DNA of 64,000 bases from assembly GCF_024609265.1 (NCBI RefSeq), contig NZ_JANHMP010000004.1:1-64000 (forward strand). The letters run 5' to 3'. The stretch comes from Geothrix campi (GTDB lineage: Bacteria; Acidobacteriota; Holophagae; Holophagales; Holophagaceae). Shown piece after piece: positions 16,227 through 24,683 of this stretch (positions are counted from its first letter, which is position 1; each line of letters starts with the position of its first letter). Under the pieces are notes generated by a model, which saw only the letters and a program-made list of their open reading frames with translations, ran no database searches and was not told the DNA's origin. Position numbers and translations under genes: made by a program.

Positions 16227-17411
16227 TCAGGCCCGGGCTCGGACCCATCCTTCAGCATGACGCCTCGCGGCCCGATCTGCATCCAGCACCTGGGGCAGGG
16301 ACTCCAGCGGCACGGCGGGAATCAGGGCCAGGGTGTCCCGGTTGCAGGCCTGGATGTCCCAGAAACCCAGGTGCCCTTGGAGGAAAGCGGCCACGGCCAC
16401 TTCGTTCGCCGCATTGAGCAGGGCCGGAGCTGTGCCGCCCTCCCGCAGGGCCTCGAAGGCCAGGCCCAGGCAAGGGAAGCGCTCCAGGTCCGGGGCCTCG
16501 AAGGTCCAGGCGCGGGCCTCCTCCCAGGGATAGGGCGCCACGGGGCCGGCCTGCTTGTCCGGGTAGAGCAGGCAGTACTGGATGGGCAGCTTCATGTCGT
16601 TGGCGCAGACCTGGAGGTGGTAGCTGCCGTCATGGAACCCCACCATGGCGTGCACCTGGCTCTGGGGGTGGACGGTGACGGCCACCTGGTCGGCCGTGAG
16701 GCCGAAGAGCACCGAGGCCTCGATGACCTCCAGCCCCTTGTTCATCAGGGTGGCGCTGTCGATGGTGATCTTGGGGCCCATCTTCCAGGTGGGGTGGTTG
16801 AGGGCCTCCTCCACCGTGGCGGCCTGGATGCGGGCCAGGGGCCAGTCCCGGAAGGGACCGCCGCTGGCGGTGATGCGCACCTCGCGGATGGAGGCGGGGG
16901 CCCGTCCATCCAGCAGCTGGTGCAGGGCCGCATGCTCGCTGTCCACGGGCAGCAGCTCGCCGCCACCGGCGCGCGCCGCCGCGTGCATGAGGGCACCGCC
17001 CACCACCAGGGATTCCTTGTTGGCCACGCAGACCCGTCGGCCGGCACGCAGAGCGGCCTCCGTGCTGGTCAGCCCCGCGCTGCCCACAATGGCGGCCACC
17101 ACGGTGTCAGCCTCGGCATCCAGGGCGCAGGCCAGCAGCCCTTCATCGCCCCAGTGCACCTCCGGGCGGTAGGCCAGGGTCGACCGCAGCCAGACGGCGT
17201 CGGCCTGGGAACCCACGGACACGCAGCGGGGGCGGAAGGCCTCGCACTGGGCCTTCAGCAGTTCCCGGTTTCGCCCCCCGGCCAGCGCCACCACCGAGAG
17301 ACGGTCTGGATGCGCCCGCACCACGTCCAGTGTGGAGGTGCCGATGGAGCCGGTGCTCCCCAGGAGGGCGAGGTGCCTCACGTCAATTGAACCCGTGGAC
17401 GAAGTGGACAT
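16227..17411 (-). CDS. dxr: 1-deoxy-D-xylulose 5-phosphate reductoisomerase
   Basis: This 394-residue enzyme converts DXP to 2-C-methyl-D-erythritol 4-phosphate using NADPH in the MEP isoprenoid pathway. Visible motifs are the nucleotide-binding LGSTGSIGTSTLDVV, ANKESLVVGG, the metal/substrate motif PVDSEH, ITASGGPFRDW, and HPTWKMGPKITIDSATLMNKGLE-type sequence. The start overlaps the cdsA 3' end by 29 bp, consistent with coupled translation. Its product feeds the undecaprenyl diphosphate made by UppS in the same operon. Confidence 0.96.
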   Translation of the reverse strand: MSTSSTGSIDVRHLALLGSTGSIGTSTLDVVRAHPDRLSVVALAGGRNRELLKAQCEAFRPRCVSVGSQADAVWLRSTLAYRPEVHWGDEGLLACALDAEADTVVAAIVGSAGLTSTEAALRAGRRVCVANKESLVVGGALMHAAARAGGGELLPVDSEHAALHQLLDGRAPASIREVRITASGGPFRDWPLARIQAATVEEALNHPTWKMGPKITIDSATLMNKGLEVIEASVLFGLTADQVAVTVHPQSQVHAMVGFHDGSYHLQVCANDMKLPIQYCLLYPDKQAGPVAPYPWEEARAWTFEAPDLERFPCLGLAFEALREGGTAPALLNAANEVAVAAFLQGHLGFWDIQACNRDTLALIPAVPLESLPQVLDADRAARRHAEGWVRARA

Positions 17412-18267
17412 AAGCGAACAGCACCGGCGCGGCGAACACCAGGCTGTCCACGCGGTCCAGCACGCCGCCGTGGCCGGGGATGCTCACGCCCATGCAGGAA
17501 TCCTTCACGCCGGCGCTGCGTTTCCAGGTGCTTTCCACCAGGTCGCCCAGCTGGCCCGCGATGCCCAGCAGCAGGCCCAGGGCCACCACGTCCACCAGGG
17601 ACCACTCGGAGCAGACCGTGGCCTGCATGAGGAAAGCGCCGAGGAGGTTGCCGCCCAGGCCGCCGAAGGCGCCCTCCCAGCTCTTCTTGGGACTCACCCG
17701 GGGGGCGAGCTTGCGGCGGCCGAGGTAGCTGCCCACGAAGTAGGCGGCCGTGTCGCCGAACCAGGTGATGATGAAGAGGGCGAGGATGAGCCGGCTGCCG
17801 GTCTTGGGCAGGGTGCCCTGCAGCATGAACAGCTTCTGCTGGAAGCCCAGCCCGAAGCCCATGTAGAGCGCCCCGAGCCAGGTAATGGCCTGGCTGGGCA
17901 GGGCCTCCTCCAGCTTCCGGTCGAAGAACAGGGCGCCGAAGTGGATCAGCAGGGCGCCGGCGGCGAAGACGAGCCACAGGGGCACGGGATCCTGGCCGCC
18001 CGTGGCGAGGAAGAAGTGGGCAAGGATGCCCCAGCCCACCAGGGTTCCGGCCGGCAGGGAGGGATTGAAGCCCCGGACCCGGGCCATGAGGGTCATCTCG
18101 CGCACGCCCATGAGGGTGGCGAGGGCCATGACGGCGAGGTAGGTCCAGGGGGCCCACGGCCGGTCGCCGAGCCAGAGGAGGCTGAAGAAGAAGACGCCGA
18201 AGACGAGGGCCGTGGTGATGCGCACGGTCATGTTCTTGGTGTCCACCTTGGGCGTGGTTCGTTCCAT
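17383..18267 (-). CDS. cdsA: Phosphatidate cytidylyltransferase
   Basis: This 294-residue multi-pass membrane enzyme makes CDP-diacylglycerol for phospholipid synthesis. The family signature is near the C-terminus: SAGVKDSCMG, then SIPGHGGVLDRVDS. About eight hydrophobic helices precede it. It shares its first base region with the uppS stop (18267), so translation is coupled. Confidence 0.95.
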   Translation of the reverse strand: MERTTPKVDTKNMTVRITTALVFGVFFFSLLWLGDRPWAPWTYLAVMALATLMGVREMTLMARVRGFNPSLPAGTLVGWGILAHFFLATGGQDPVPLWLVFAAGALLIHFGALFFDRKLEEALPSQAITWLGALYMGFGLGFQQKLFMLQGTLPKTGSRLILALFIITWFGDTAAYFVGSYLGRRKLAPRVSPKKSWEGAFGGLGGNLLGAFLMQATVCSEWSLVDVVALGLLLGIAGQLGDLVESTWKRSAGVKDSCMGVSIPGHGGVLDRVDSLVFAAPVLFAYVHFVHGFN

Positions 18268-18953
18268 CAGATCCCCCCGAAGCGCCGTTCGCGCTGAGCG
18301 TAATCTTCGAGCGCTTCCTTCAGCTCCGCAGGGCCGAAGTCCGGCCAGAGGAGGTCCGTCATGTAGAGTTCCGCGTAGGCGGACTGCCAGAGTAGGAAAT
18401 TGGAGATGCGGTGTTCGCCGCTGGTGCGGATGAGCAGATCCACATCCGGCACGCCCGCGGTCCAGAGGCGGGCGCCCAGGGCGGCCTCATCTACCTGGTC
18501 GGGGCGGAGGCCATCCTCCACGCAGCGCCGGGCGGCCTGGGCCAACTCGAGCCGGGACCCGTAGTTCACGGCCAGGTGGAAGGTCATGCCCGTGTTCTGC
18601 GCCGTGGCCGCCTCCAGGGCCTTCATGTCGGCCTGGATGCCCGCGGGCATGCCTTCCAGGGCGCCCAGGTGGTGGAAGCGGATGCCCTTCTTGGCGAGCT
18701 GGTGGACGAACATGCGCAGGTACATGCGGAGGAGGGCCATGAGGGCCCCCACTTCCAGCGGCGGGCGCTTCCAGTTCTCGGTGGAGAAGGCATAGAGGCT
18801 CAGGTGGCGGACGCCCGCATCCGAGGCGGCCTCCAGGATGCGCTCGACCGCCTGCACCCCCGCCTTGTGCCCCTTGATCCGGGGCCACCCCCGCAGTGCC
18901 GCCCAACGGCCGTTGCCATCCATAATGATGGCGACGTGGGTCGGTACCGTCAT
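18267..18953 (-). CDS. uppS: Undecaprenyl diphosphate synthase
   Basis: This 228-residue cis-prenyltransferase has the catalytic motif HVAIIMDGNGRWA near the N-terminus, the YAFSTENWKRP motif, and LLIRTSGEHRISNFLLWQSAYAEL-type sequence with the substrate-binding Arg residues. It makes the C55 lipid carrier for peptidoglycan and other glycans. The start at 18951-18953 has GAGGAG upstream. The same start region is tandemly duplicated twice upstream, producing coupled leader ORFs (see entries at 18950 and 19057). An in-frame ATG at 19020 would add 23 residues that are not family-like. Confidence 0.95.
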   Translation of the reverse strand: MTVPTHVAIIMDGNGRWAALRGWPRIKGHKAGVQAVERILEAASDAGVRHLSLYAFSTENWKRPPLEVGALMALLRMYLRMFVHQLAKKGIRFHHLGALEGMPAGIQADMKALEAATAQNTGMTFHLAVNYGSRLELAQAARRCVEDGLRPDQVDEAALGARLWTAGVPDVDLLIRTSGEHRISNFLLWQSAYAELYMTDLLWPDFGPAELKEALEDYAQRERRFGGI

Positions 18954-19060
18954 CGTGGGCTCCTCACCAGGGAGGACCCGGGGGCTTCCGCGTGGGCGGC
19001 CTCGCGTATGTCCGCAGGGCATACCGAGATGATGATGGCGACATGGGTCGGTACCGTCAT
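18950..19060 (-). CDS. Leader ORF 2 coupled to uppS
   Basis: This 36-residue ORF begins with the first ten residues of UppS, MTVPTHVAII, and then diverges. It has AGGAG ahead of its ATG, and its TGA stop overlaps the uppS start as ATGA. Such an overlap normally supports re-initiation, so ribosomes finishing this ORF could load uppS. The peptide itself is probably without function. It arose from the 107-bp duplication; expression is inferred only from the intact signals. Confidence 0.35.
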   Translation of the reverse strand: MTVPTHVAIIISVCPADIREAAHAEAPGSSLVRSPR

Positions 19061-19167
19061 CGCGGGCTCCTCACCAGGGAGGACCCGGGGCCTTCCTCGT
19101 GGGCGGCCTCGCGTATGTCCGCAGGGCATACCGAGATGATGATGGCGACATGGGTCGGTACCGTCAT
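19057..19167 (-). CDS. Leader ORF 1 upstream of uppS
   Basis: This is the outer copy of the duplicated leader, again 36 codons and again starting MTVPTHVAII. Its TGA overlaps the ATG of leader ORF 2. Its ribosome-binding site is outside the duplicated block (GAGG, spaced longer) and is weaker than those of the inner copies. The three starts would form a chain of coupled initiation events ending at uppS. Confidence 0.33.
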   Translation of the reverse strand: MTVPTHVAIIISVCPADIREAAHEEGPGSSLVRSPR

Positions 19168-19293
19168 CGCGCCGAAAACCTCGGAAAGGTGAAAAAGGTC
19201 ATGCTAGCACGGGACCTGCCGTAGAGCTGGGTAGCCCCTTGGCTTCCGAAGCCCCGTGATAGGCTTGACTCCACATTTTTCCCTGGCGAACCC

Positions 19294-21699
19294 ATGGTTC
19301 AGTTCAATACCCGAGCCAACGAGATCCTGCTCAAGCTGGTCTATTACGGGCCCGGCTTGTCCGGCAAGACGACCAATCTCCAGTCTCTGCATGCCATGTG
19401 TTCGGATCGCCAGCGAGGCGAATTGTTTTCGGTCAATACCCAGGAGGATCGCACCCTCTTTTTCGATCTGCTGCCCATCAACCTGGGCTATGTCTACGGC
19501 AATTCCGTCCACCTGCAGATCTATACCGTGCCAGGGCAGGTGCAGTACGACGCGAGCCGCCGGGTGGTGCTGGGCGGGGCCGACGGCGTGGTTTTCGTGG
19601 CGGATTCGAGCGAAGCCAAGATGCAGGACAACGTGGATTCGCTGTCGAACCTGTACCACAACCTCAACGCGAACCGCCTGAACATCAAGCAGATCCCCTT
19701 CATCCTCCAGTACAACAAGCGGGATCTTCCGGATGCCATGGCCGTGGGGGTCATGAACCGCCGCTTGAATTTCCGCAACGTCCCCTACTTCGAATCCATC
19801 GCCAATCGCGGCACGGGAGTGCTGGACACCTTCCTGGCCATCACCCGGGAGACCGTGGCCTACACCTTCAAGAAGTACCATCTGGACAAGAAGATCAAAG
19901 ACTTCGACGAGATGCTCGCCCTCATCGAATCGAATGTGCGGACCACCCTGCAGGAGCTTCCGACACCGCCGGAGGCCGTCCCCGGGGCCGCCGCGGCAGA
20001 ACCCGTCCCGGCCGCCGATTCGACGGTGTTGAAACACGGCAACGTGAGCGTCGCCGACCTCCAGCCCGGCCGGGCGGCGGATCCCCAGGAGCTGCTGGAG
20101 AACGCCCTCAAGTCGAACATGGAGACGGCCCGGCTCTATTCCGAGCTGAAGCAGGCCAAGGAGTCGCTTGAGAAGAAGAACGAGGAGTTGAGCCAGCTCT
20201 ACACCCAGTTGGATCGCGTAAACCAGGACAACCAGAAGACCCGGAAGTACCTGGAGGGCCTCGTCCAGAATATGGGCGAGGCGGTGGTATCGTTCGCCCC
20301 CGATGGGAAGATCCTCACCTGGAACGCGGCGGCCGAGCGCATCTTCGGCTACACGCGGGCGGAGATCGTGGGCCGCAGCATCTCCCAACTCTCCCCTGGC
20401 CACCTGGTGGGTGAACTGGACCAGATCGCCCATCAGGTCGGCCGTGGCCAGGTGGTCCGCGATGCGGAGACCGTGCGCGTCCGCAAAGGGGGCGCGACCT
20501 TCTCGGCCAACATCACCTACGCCCCAGTGCGGGGCGCCGATGATCGCGTCCTCGCCGTGTCGGCCCTGGTGCGCGACACCAGCCAGACCCAGGCCCTGGA
20601 GGACCAGCTCATTCATTCCCAGAAGCACGAGGCTCTGGGGCGGCTGGTGCCTGCGCTCTTCCACGAAGCCTCGAACCGGCTCACCCCGGTGCTGCTGGAG
20701 GCGCGGCTCATCTCCGAATCCGCCTTGGACCCCCATCAGGCGGAGCAGGCGGCGCGCCTGGTGAAGGCGGTGGATTCGGTGCAGAGCCTGCTGGACCCCC
20801 TCCAGACCGTGCTGAATCCTCCGGCCCCCGCCCGCATCCAGACCCAGCTGAACAAGGTGATCCAGGAGGCCGTGACCCTGGTGGAATTGAAGGCTCGGCA
20901 CATGGGGGCCTCCCTGGATCTGAACCTGGATCCCAACCTGCCCGAGGCCCCTTTCGACCCGGTCCTGATGCGCCAGGCCCTGACCAACCTGGTACTGAAC
21001 GGCCTGCAGGCCATGGCCACGAGCTCGCCCAAGCGCCTGCGCATCGCCACCCGCGCGGTGGACGGCCAGGTTCAGGTGGTGGTCCAGGATTCGGGGCCCC
21101 CGATCCCCGAGGCCGGGCTGGCGGATCTCTTCGACCCCGCTTCCGCCTCGACGCCGGAGGCGCTGGGTCTGCCGGTGGCCCACATCATCGCCCGCCAGCA
21201 CGGCGGCCGGCTCACGGTGCGGAGCCAGGTGGGCCTGGGGAACGCCTTCCTCATGGAGCTGCCCCTCCAGGTTGCGCCCGAGGCCATGGAGGCGCCGATC
21301 GCCCCGGCCACTGGCCTCCAGGGTCGGCGGGCGCTGGTGGTGGACGATGAGGCCTTCCTGCTCGAGTGCCTAGTGGATGCGCTTCAGGTCTGGGGGCTGG
21401 AGGTCACCTCGGCCAGTCGGGGCGAGGAGGCGATTCAGCGCCTCGAGGCCGGTGCCTTCGATCTGGTCATCTCCGATATCCGCATGCCCGGCCTTTCGGG
21501 CGTGGACCTCTTCGAGTGGCTGCGGGCCCAGCGCCCCGCCATGACGCGGCGGATCCTCTACACCACAGGCGATTCCTTCGACGCGAAGACCCGCGACTTC
21601 CTGGGAACGAACCAGGTGCCCTACCTGGGTAAACCTTTCGATCTAAAACAACTCAAACAAAGCCTGGAGCAATTGTTAGAGACTCCGATCGAGGCGTGA
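19294..21699 (+). CDS. MglA-like GTPase fused to PAS / histidine kinase / receiver
   Basis: This 801-residue protein has an unusual domain order. Residues 1-200 are an MglA-type small GTPase with P-loop GPGLSGKTT (19-27), DRTLFFDLLP (52-61), TVPGQ (78-82) and NKRD (141-144). A linker and coiled coil (about 250-315, ELKQAKESLEKKNEEL) lead to a PAS domain (about 318-430). A kinase core follows, with H-box LVPALFHEASNRLTP and N box NLVLNGLQAM but degenerate G boxes (DSGPPIP and ALGLPVA). The C-terminus is a receiver with VVDDEAF and the phospho-acceptor Asp in LVISDIRMPG, plus the Lys in LGKPFD. MglA controls cell polarity and motility in Myxococcus. Here a GTP switch may gate phosphotransfer. 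ATP binding by the degenerate kinase is uncertain. Confidence 0.88.
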   Translation: MVQFNTRANEILLKLVYYGPGLSGKTTNLQSLHAMCSDRQRGELFSVNTQEDRTLFFDLLPINLGYVYGNSVHLQIYTVPGQVQYDASRRVVLGGADGVVFVADSSEAKMQDNVDSLSNLYHNLNANRLNIKQIPFILQYNKRDLPDAMAVGVMNRRLNFRNVPYFESIANRGTGVLDTFLAITRETVAYTFKKYHLDKKIKDFDEMLALIESNVRTTLQELPTPPEAVPGAAAAEPVPAADSTVLKHGNVSVADLQPGRAADPQELLENALKSNMETARLYSELKQAKESLEKKNEELSQLYTQLDRVNQDNQKTRKYLEGLVQNMGEAVVSFAPDGKILTWNAAAERIFGYTRAEIVGRSISQLSPGHLVGELDQIAHQVGRGQVVRDAETVRVRKGGATFSANITYAPVRGADDRVLAVSALVRDTSQTQALEDQLIHSQKHEALGRLVPALFHEASNRLTPVLLEARLISESALDPHQAEQAARLVKAVDSVQSLLDPLQTVLNPPAPARIQTQLNKVIQEAVTLVELKARHMGASLDLNLDPNLPEAPFDPVLMRQALTNLVLNGLQAMATSSPKRLRIATRAVDGQVQVVVQDSGPPIPEAGLADLFDPASASTPEALGLPVAHIIARQHGGRLTVRSQVGLGNAFLMELPLQVAPEAMEAPIAPATGLQGRRALVVDDEAFLLECLVDALQVWGLEVTSASRGEEAIQRLEAGAFDLVISDIRMPGLSGVDLFEWLRAQRPAMTRRILYTTGDSFDAKTRDFLGTNQVPYLGKPFDLKQLKQSLEQLLETPIEA

Positions 21700-21756
21700 G
21701 GCTTCGCCCTGCGGCATAATGGAGCCTCTCATCGCACCCTCAACGAGGAGCCTCCT

Positions 21757-22908
21757 ATGCAGCGTCGCTGGGTCTTGGCAGTCATCGTGGGTTCTGGCCT
21801 CCTGGCCCAGACACCCCCTCCAGTACCTCCGCCCCCGGCGCCCGCTCCCGCGCCGACCACCGAACCCGCCCAGGTCCCGCCCCAGGCCCCTCCGCCCGAA
21901 ACCAAGCCCGCCGAGATGAAGGTGGAAGCTCCGGTCGTGCCGAAGCCGGCGCCGCAGCCTGAGCAGAAATCCTTCGAGCAGCTCCGCCCCAGCCAGCGGA
22001 AGCTGGCCTACACCCTGCACCGGGCCGCTCTGTCTGCCCATGAACTGGGCTACTACCGGAGCCACCCCAAGGCCGTCGAGGTGCGGGATGCCCTGGAGAC
22101 CCTAGTGAAGGCCAAGGCTGAGCTTCCGGAGAAGGCCAAGGCGGCCCTGCCGGCGGTGGAAGCCTACCTAGCCAAGGTCCAGGCCAACCACGGCCTCTAC
22201 GATGCGGACGGGAAGAAGCTCCTGCTGGAAGGCACCTGGAAGGAACTCCAGACGGCCGCCCGGGCCGCCGCCAAGACCGGGACCAAGGGCCTAGAAGCCC
22301 GCCTCCTCAAGGTCAAGGGTCTGCTCTTCGACGCCAAGGTGGATGCCGTGGCTCCGACCTGGGCCGCCCCTGAAGCGCCCGCCAAGGGCAAGAAGGCCAA
22401 GGCCGCCAAGGGCCCGAAGGCGCCCGAAGGCTTTGCCAACCAGAAGGCCATCACGGCCCTGTGGGTGAAGCGGGCCCAGGCCTGGATCGACAACACCCGC
22501 CAGGAGGTGGACGTCAAGGGCGAGAAGAAGATGCGCAGCGTGCCCGATCCCGCCCAGACCAAGGCCCTGAACGCCCTGCTCATCTGGCTGGAGAACGAGG
22601 ACCTCGACCTGCTGCGGGATCCCGGCTTCGGCTGGCTGGATCTGCGCCGTCTCGGCGCCGCCCCAGGCACGGCCCTGCTGGCCCACGCTGAGGCCATCGC
22701 CACCTCCAAGGCCCCCGAAGGCCCCGCGGGCGAGCTGACCCTGCTGCCGACCTTCGAGCCCGTGCTGGGCGAGAGCAAGTTCAGCAAGGGCGACGAGAAG
22801 CGCCAGGTGCTGACGGACGTCAAGCAGGGCGCGCCGGCCGCCAGCCTCGCCGAGCAGATGGCCGCTTTCGAAGCCCAGGGCCGCAGCCGCGAGTTCGCGG
22901 CCAAGTAG
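21757..22908 (+). CDS. Secreted Pro/Ala/Lys-rich protein, faint DPP III (M49)-like region
   Basis: This 383-residue protein has a signal peptide (MQRRWVLAVIVGSGLLAQ) and a Pro-rich linker (residues 20-70). The segment SFEQLRPSQRKLAYTLHRAA, followed by a Tyr-rich helix and VEAYLAKVQANHGLYDADGKK, recalls the N-terminal lobe of M49 dipeptidyl peptidase III-like proteins. The zinc motif HECxGH is absent, so it is not a peptidase. The second half has a Lys/Ala-rich tract and no known domain. A bidirectional terminator follows. Function unknown. Confidence 0.6.
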   Translation: MQRRWVLAVIVGSGLLAQTPPPVPPPPAPAPAPTTEPAQVPPQAPPPETKPAEMKVEAPVVPKPAPQPEQKSFEQLRPSQRKLAYTLHRAALSAHELGYYRSHPKAVEVRDALETLVKAKAELPEKAKAALPAVEAYLAKVQANHGLYDADGKKLLLEGTWKELQTAARAAAKTGTKGLEARLLKVKGLLFDAKVDAVAPTWAAPEAPAKGKKAKAAKGPKAPEGFANQKAITALWVKRAQAWIDNTRQEVDVKGEKKMRSVPDPAQTKALNALLIWLENEDLDLLRDPGFGWLDLRRLGAAPGTALLAHAEAIATSKAPEGPAGELTLLPTFEPVLGESKFSKGDEKRQVLTDVKQGAPAASLAEQMAAFEAQGRSREFAAK

Positions 22909-22925
22909 CTTCTGCTCTTCTTCTC

Positions 22926-22958
22926 AGGGAAACGGGGCGCGTCGCGCCCCGTTTCCCT
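22926..22958. terminator. Bidirectional hairpin between convergent genes
   Basis: A perfect stem of about 15 bp (AGGGAAACGGGGCGC with its complement) lies between the secreted-protein gene and the response-regulator gene. The arm ends are A-rich and T-rich, so it can terminate transcription from both sides. It touches the stop codon of the regulator. Confidence 0.75.
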
Positions 22959-23676
22959 ATTCCTCGCCCTTCCGCTGCTTGCCTTCCGGATCGAACTGGT
23001 AGCCCACGCTGCGGATGGTATGAACCCAGCGCGGGTGGTGCGGGTCCAGCTCCATTACACGCCGGATGCGGACGATGAAGTTGTCCACGGTGCGGCTGGT
23101 GGGGTAGGCGTCCTCGCCCCAGACCTTGTCCAGGATGTCCGTCCGGCTCACCACCTGGCCGGGCCGCTCCATCAGCAGGCGGAGGATCATGCACTCCTTC
23201 ATGCCCAGCTGGAAGGGACCGTTGGGCCCTTCGCCGCAGTAGTTGTCGAAGTCCACCCAGTGGGGGCCGAAGGCCTGGCGGCTGCTCATCTCGCGGCTCT
23301 TGTACCAGGCTTCCCGACGGAGAATGGCCCGCACCCGCAGGAGCAGTTCCTTCACCTGGAAGGGCTTGCCCAGGTAGTCGTCGGCGCCGGTCTCGAAGCC
23401 GTGCACCCGGTCGTCGTCCGTGTTCTTGGCCGTGAGGAAGAGGACCGGCGTGAAATTCTTGGCCTCGCGCACCTTTTCGCAGATGGTGAAGCCGTCCATG
23501 CCCGGCAGCATCACGTCGAGGATCACCAGGTCGTAGCTCTCCGCCAGGATCTGCTTCAGGGCCTGATCGCCCCGCGGAATCCACGTGCAGGCGAGGCCCT
23601 CCATCTCCAGGTTGAGCTTGATGCCCTCGGCGAGGCTGAGCTCGTCTTCCACCAGCAGGATCTTGGGCTCGGGCAT
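22957..23676 (-). CDS. OmpR/PhoB family response regulator
   Basis: This 239-residue regulator has a receiver domain with the acidic pair in LLVEDE, the phospho-acceptor Asp in LVILDVMLPGMDG, Thr in FLTAK and Lys in LGKPFQ. The winged-helix DNA-binding domain follows, with LMERPGQVVSRTDILDKVWG and TVDNFIVRIRRVME. It belongs to the class that binds 11-bp direct repeats. No kinase gene is adjacent, so its partner is encoded elsewhere. It would be a candidate to bind the repeats at 53549-53588, but nothing in the sequence proves that. Confidence 0.93.
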   Translation of the reverse strand: MPEPKILLVEDELSLAEGIKLNLEMEGLACTWIPRGDQALKQILAESYDLVILDVMLPGMDGFTICEKVREAKNFTPVLFLTAKNTDDDRVHGFETGADDYLGKPFQVKELLLRVRAILRREAWYKSREMSSRQAFGPHWVDFDNYCGEGPNGPFQLGMKECMILRLLMERPGQVVSRTDILDKVWGEDAYPTSRTVDNFIVRIRRVMELDPHHPRWVHTIRSVGYQFDPEGKQRKGEE

Positions 23677-23729
23677 GGCAGACTCCAGGACAGCCTTAGA
23701 TCCTACTAGAATGAAGGCTTGGAGCGTCC

Positions 23730-24680
23730 ATGGACCCGTATCTGAGCGTCGTCATCCCCATCTACAACGAGGAGGAGAACATCCCCACGCTGTGGGAGCG
23801 CCTGTCCAAGGTGATGGCGGAGCACTTCGCGGATCCGGCCAAGCCCTGGGAAATCGTGCTCACGGATGATGGCAGCCGGGATCGCAGCCTGGCCATGCTC
23901 ATGGACATCGCCAAGGTCGAGCCACGGGTGAAGGTGGTGGAGTTCAACCGGAACTACGGTCAGCACAGCGCCATCTTCGGGGCCTTCGCCGAGGTGAAGG
24001 GCCAGATCATCGTCACCCTGGATGCCGACCTCCAGAACCCCCCCGAGGAGATCCCCAAGCTCGTGGCCAAGGTGGAGGAGGGCTACGACGTGGTGGGCGG
24101 CTGGCGCCAGGGCCGCCAAGCCAACGACAGCTTCTTCCGCACCATGCCCAGCAAGATCGTCAACGCCGTGACCCGCAAGACCACGGGGGTGAAGCTCCAC
24201 GACTATGGCTGCATGCTGCGGGCCTACAGCCGCGATGTGGTGGACGCCATGCTGCTCTGCAAGGAGCGGTCGAGCTTCATCCCGGCGCTGGCCAACAGCT
24301 TCGCCAAGCGCATCACCGAGGTGCCCGTGGCCCACGCCGAGCGCGCGGCCGGGGAAAGCAAGTACGGCCTCTGGAAGCTCATCAACCTCCAGTTCGACCT
24401 GCTCACCAGCTTCAGCCTCCTGCCCCTCCAGGCCCTCAGCGTGTTCGGCGTCATCACCGCTGGCGTCGGCTTCGTCCTCTTCCTGGGCCTGGTGGCCTAC
24501 CGCTTCCTGCACCCGGAAGGCACGGCCCAGGGCGTGTTCACCCTCTTCGCCATCCTCTTCTTCTTCGTGGGCTGCCAGTTCATCGCCTTCGGCCTGCTGG
24601 GCGAGTACATCGGCCGCATCTACCAGGAAGTGCGCGACCGGCCCCGGTACATGGTGAAGAAGGTCCATCAGGCGAAGTAG
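23730..24680 (+). CDS. Membrane-anchored GT2 glycosyltransferase (ArnC/DPM1-like)
   Basis: This 316-residue glycosyltransferase family 2 protein has the nucleotide-binding opening SVVIPIYNEEENI, LTDDGSRD and the DXD-type motif TLDADLQNPPEEIP. Two C-terminal membrane helices (about 235-260 and 270-295) end in LGEYIGRIYQEVRDRP, as in ArnC and other polyprenyl-phosphate glycosyltransferases. It would transfer a sugar to undecaprenyl phosphate at the cytoplasmic membrane. The next gene starts 3 bp after its stop. Confidence 0.9.
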   Translation: MDPYLSVVIPIYNEEENIPTLWERLSKVMAEHFADPAKPWEIVLTDDGSRDRSLAMLMDIAKVEPRVKVVEFNRNYGQHSAIFGAFAEVKGQIIVTLDADLQNPPEEIPKLVAKVEEGYDVVGGWRQGRQANDSFFRTMPSKIVNAVTRKTTGVKLHDYGCMLRAYSRDVVDAMLLCKERSSFIPALANSFAKRITEVPVAHAERAAGESKYGLWKLINLQFDLLTSFSLLPLQALSVFGVITAGVGFVLFLGLVAYRFLHPEGTAQGVFTLFAILFFFVGCQFIAFGLLGEYIGRIYQEVRDRPRYMVKKVHQAK

Positions 24681-24683
24681 CCC

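Larger units (their letters stand above)
18924..19167 (-). repeat. 107-bp tandem duplication of the uppS translation start region
   Basis: The start codons at 18951-18953, 19058-19060 and 19165-19167 (minus strand) are spaced exactly 107 bp. Two full units and a partial third unit of about 30 bp are more than 95% identical by eye. Each unit carries the ribosome-binding site, the ATG and the first ten codons of uppS (MTVPTHVAII). Because 107 is not a multiple of three, the duplicated starts are out of frame with uppS, and each frame closes at a TGA overlapping the next ATG. Confidence 0.92.

Noticed and set aside
19204-21201. A 665-residue minus-strand frame opposite the GTPase-kinase fusion
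   Set aside because: It is the antisense shadow of a gene with clear GTPase, PAS and receiver motifs.
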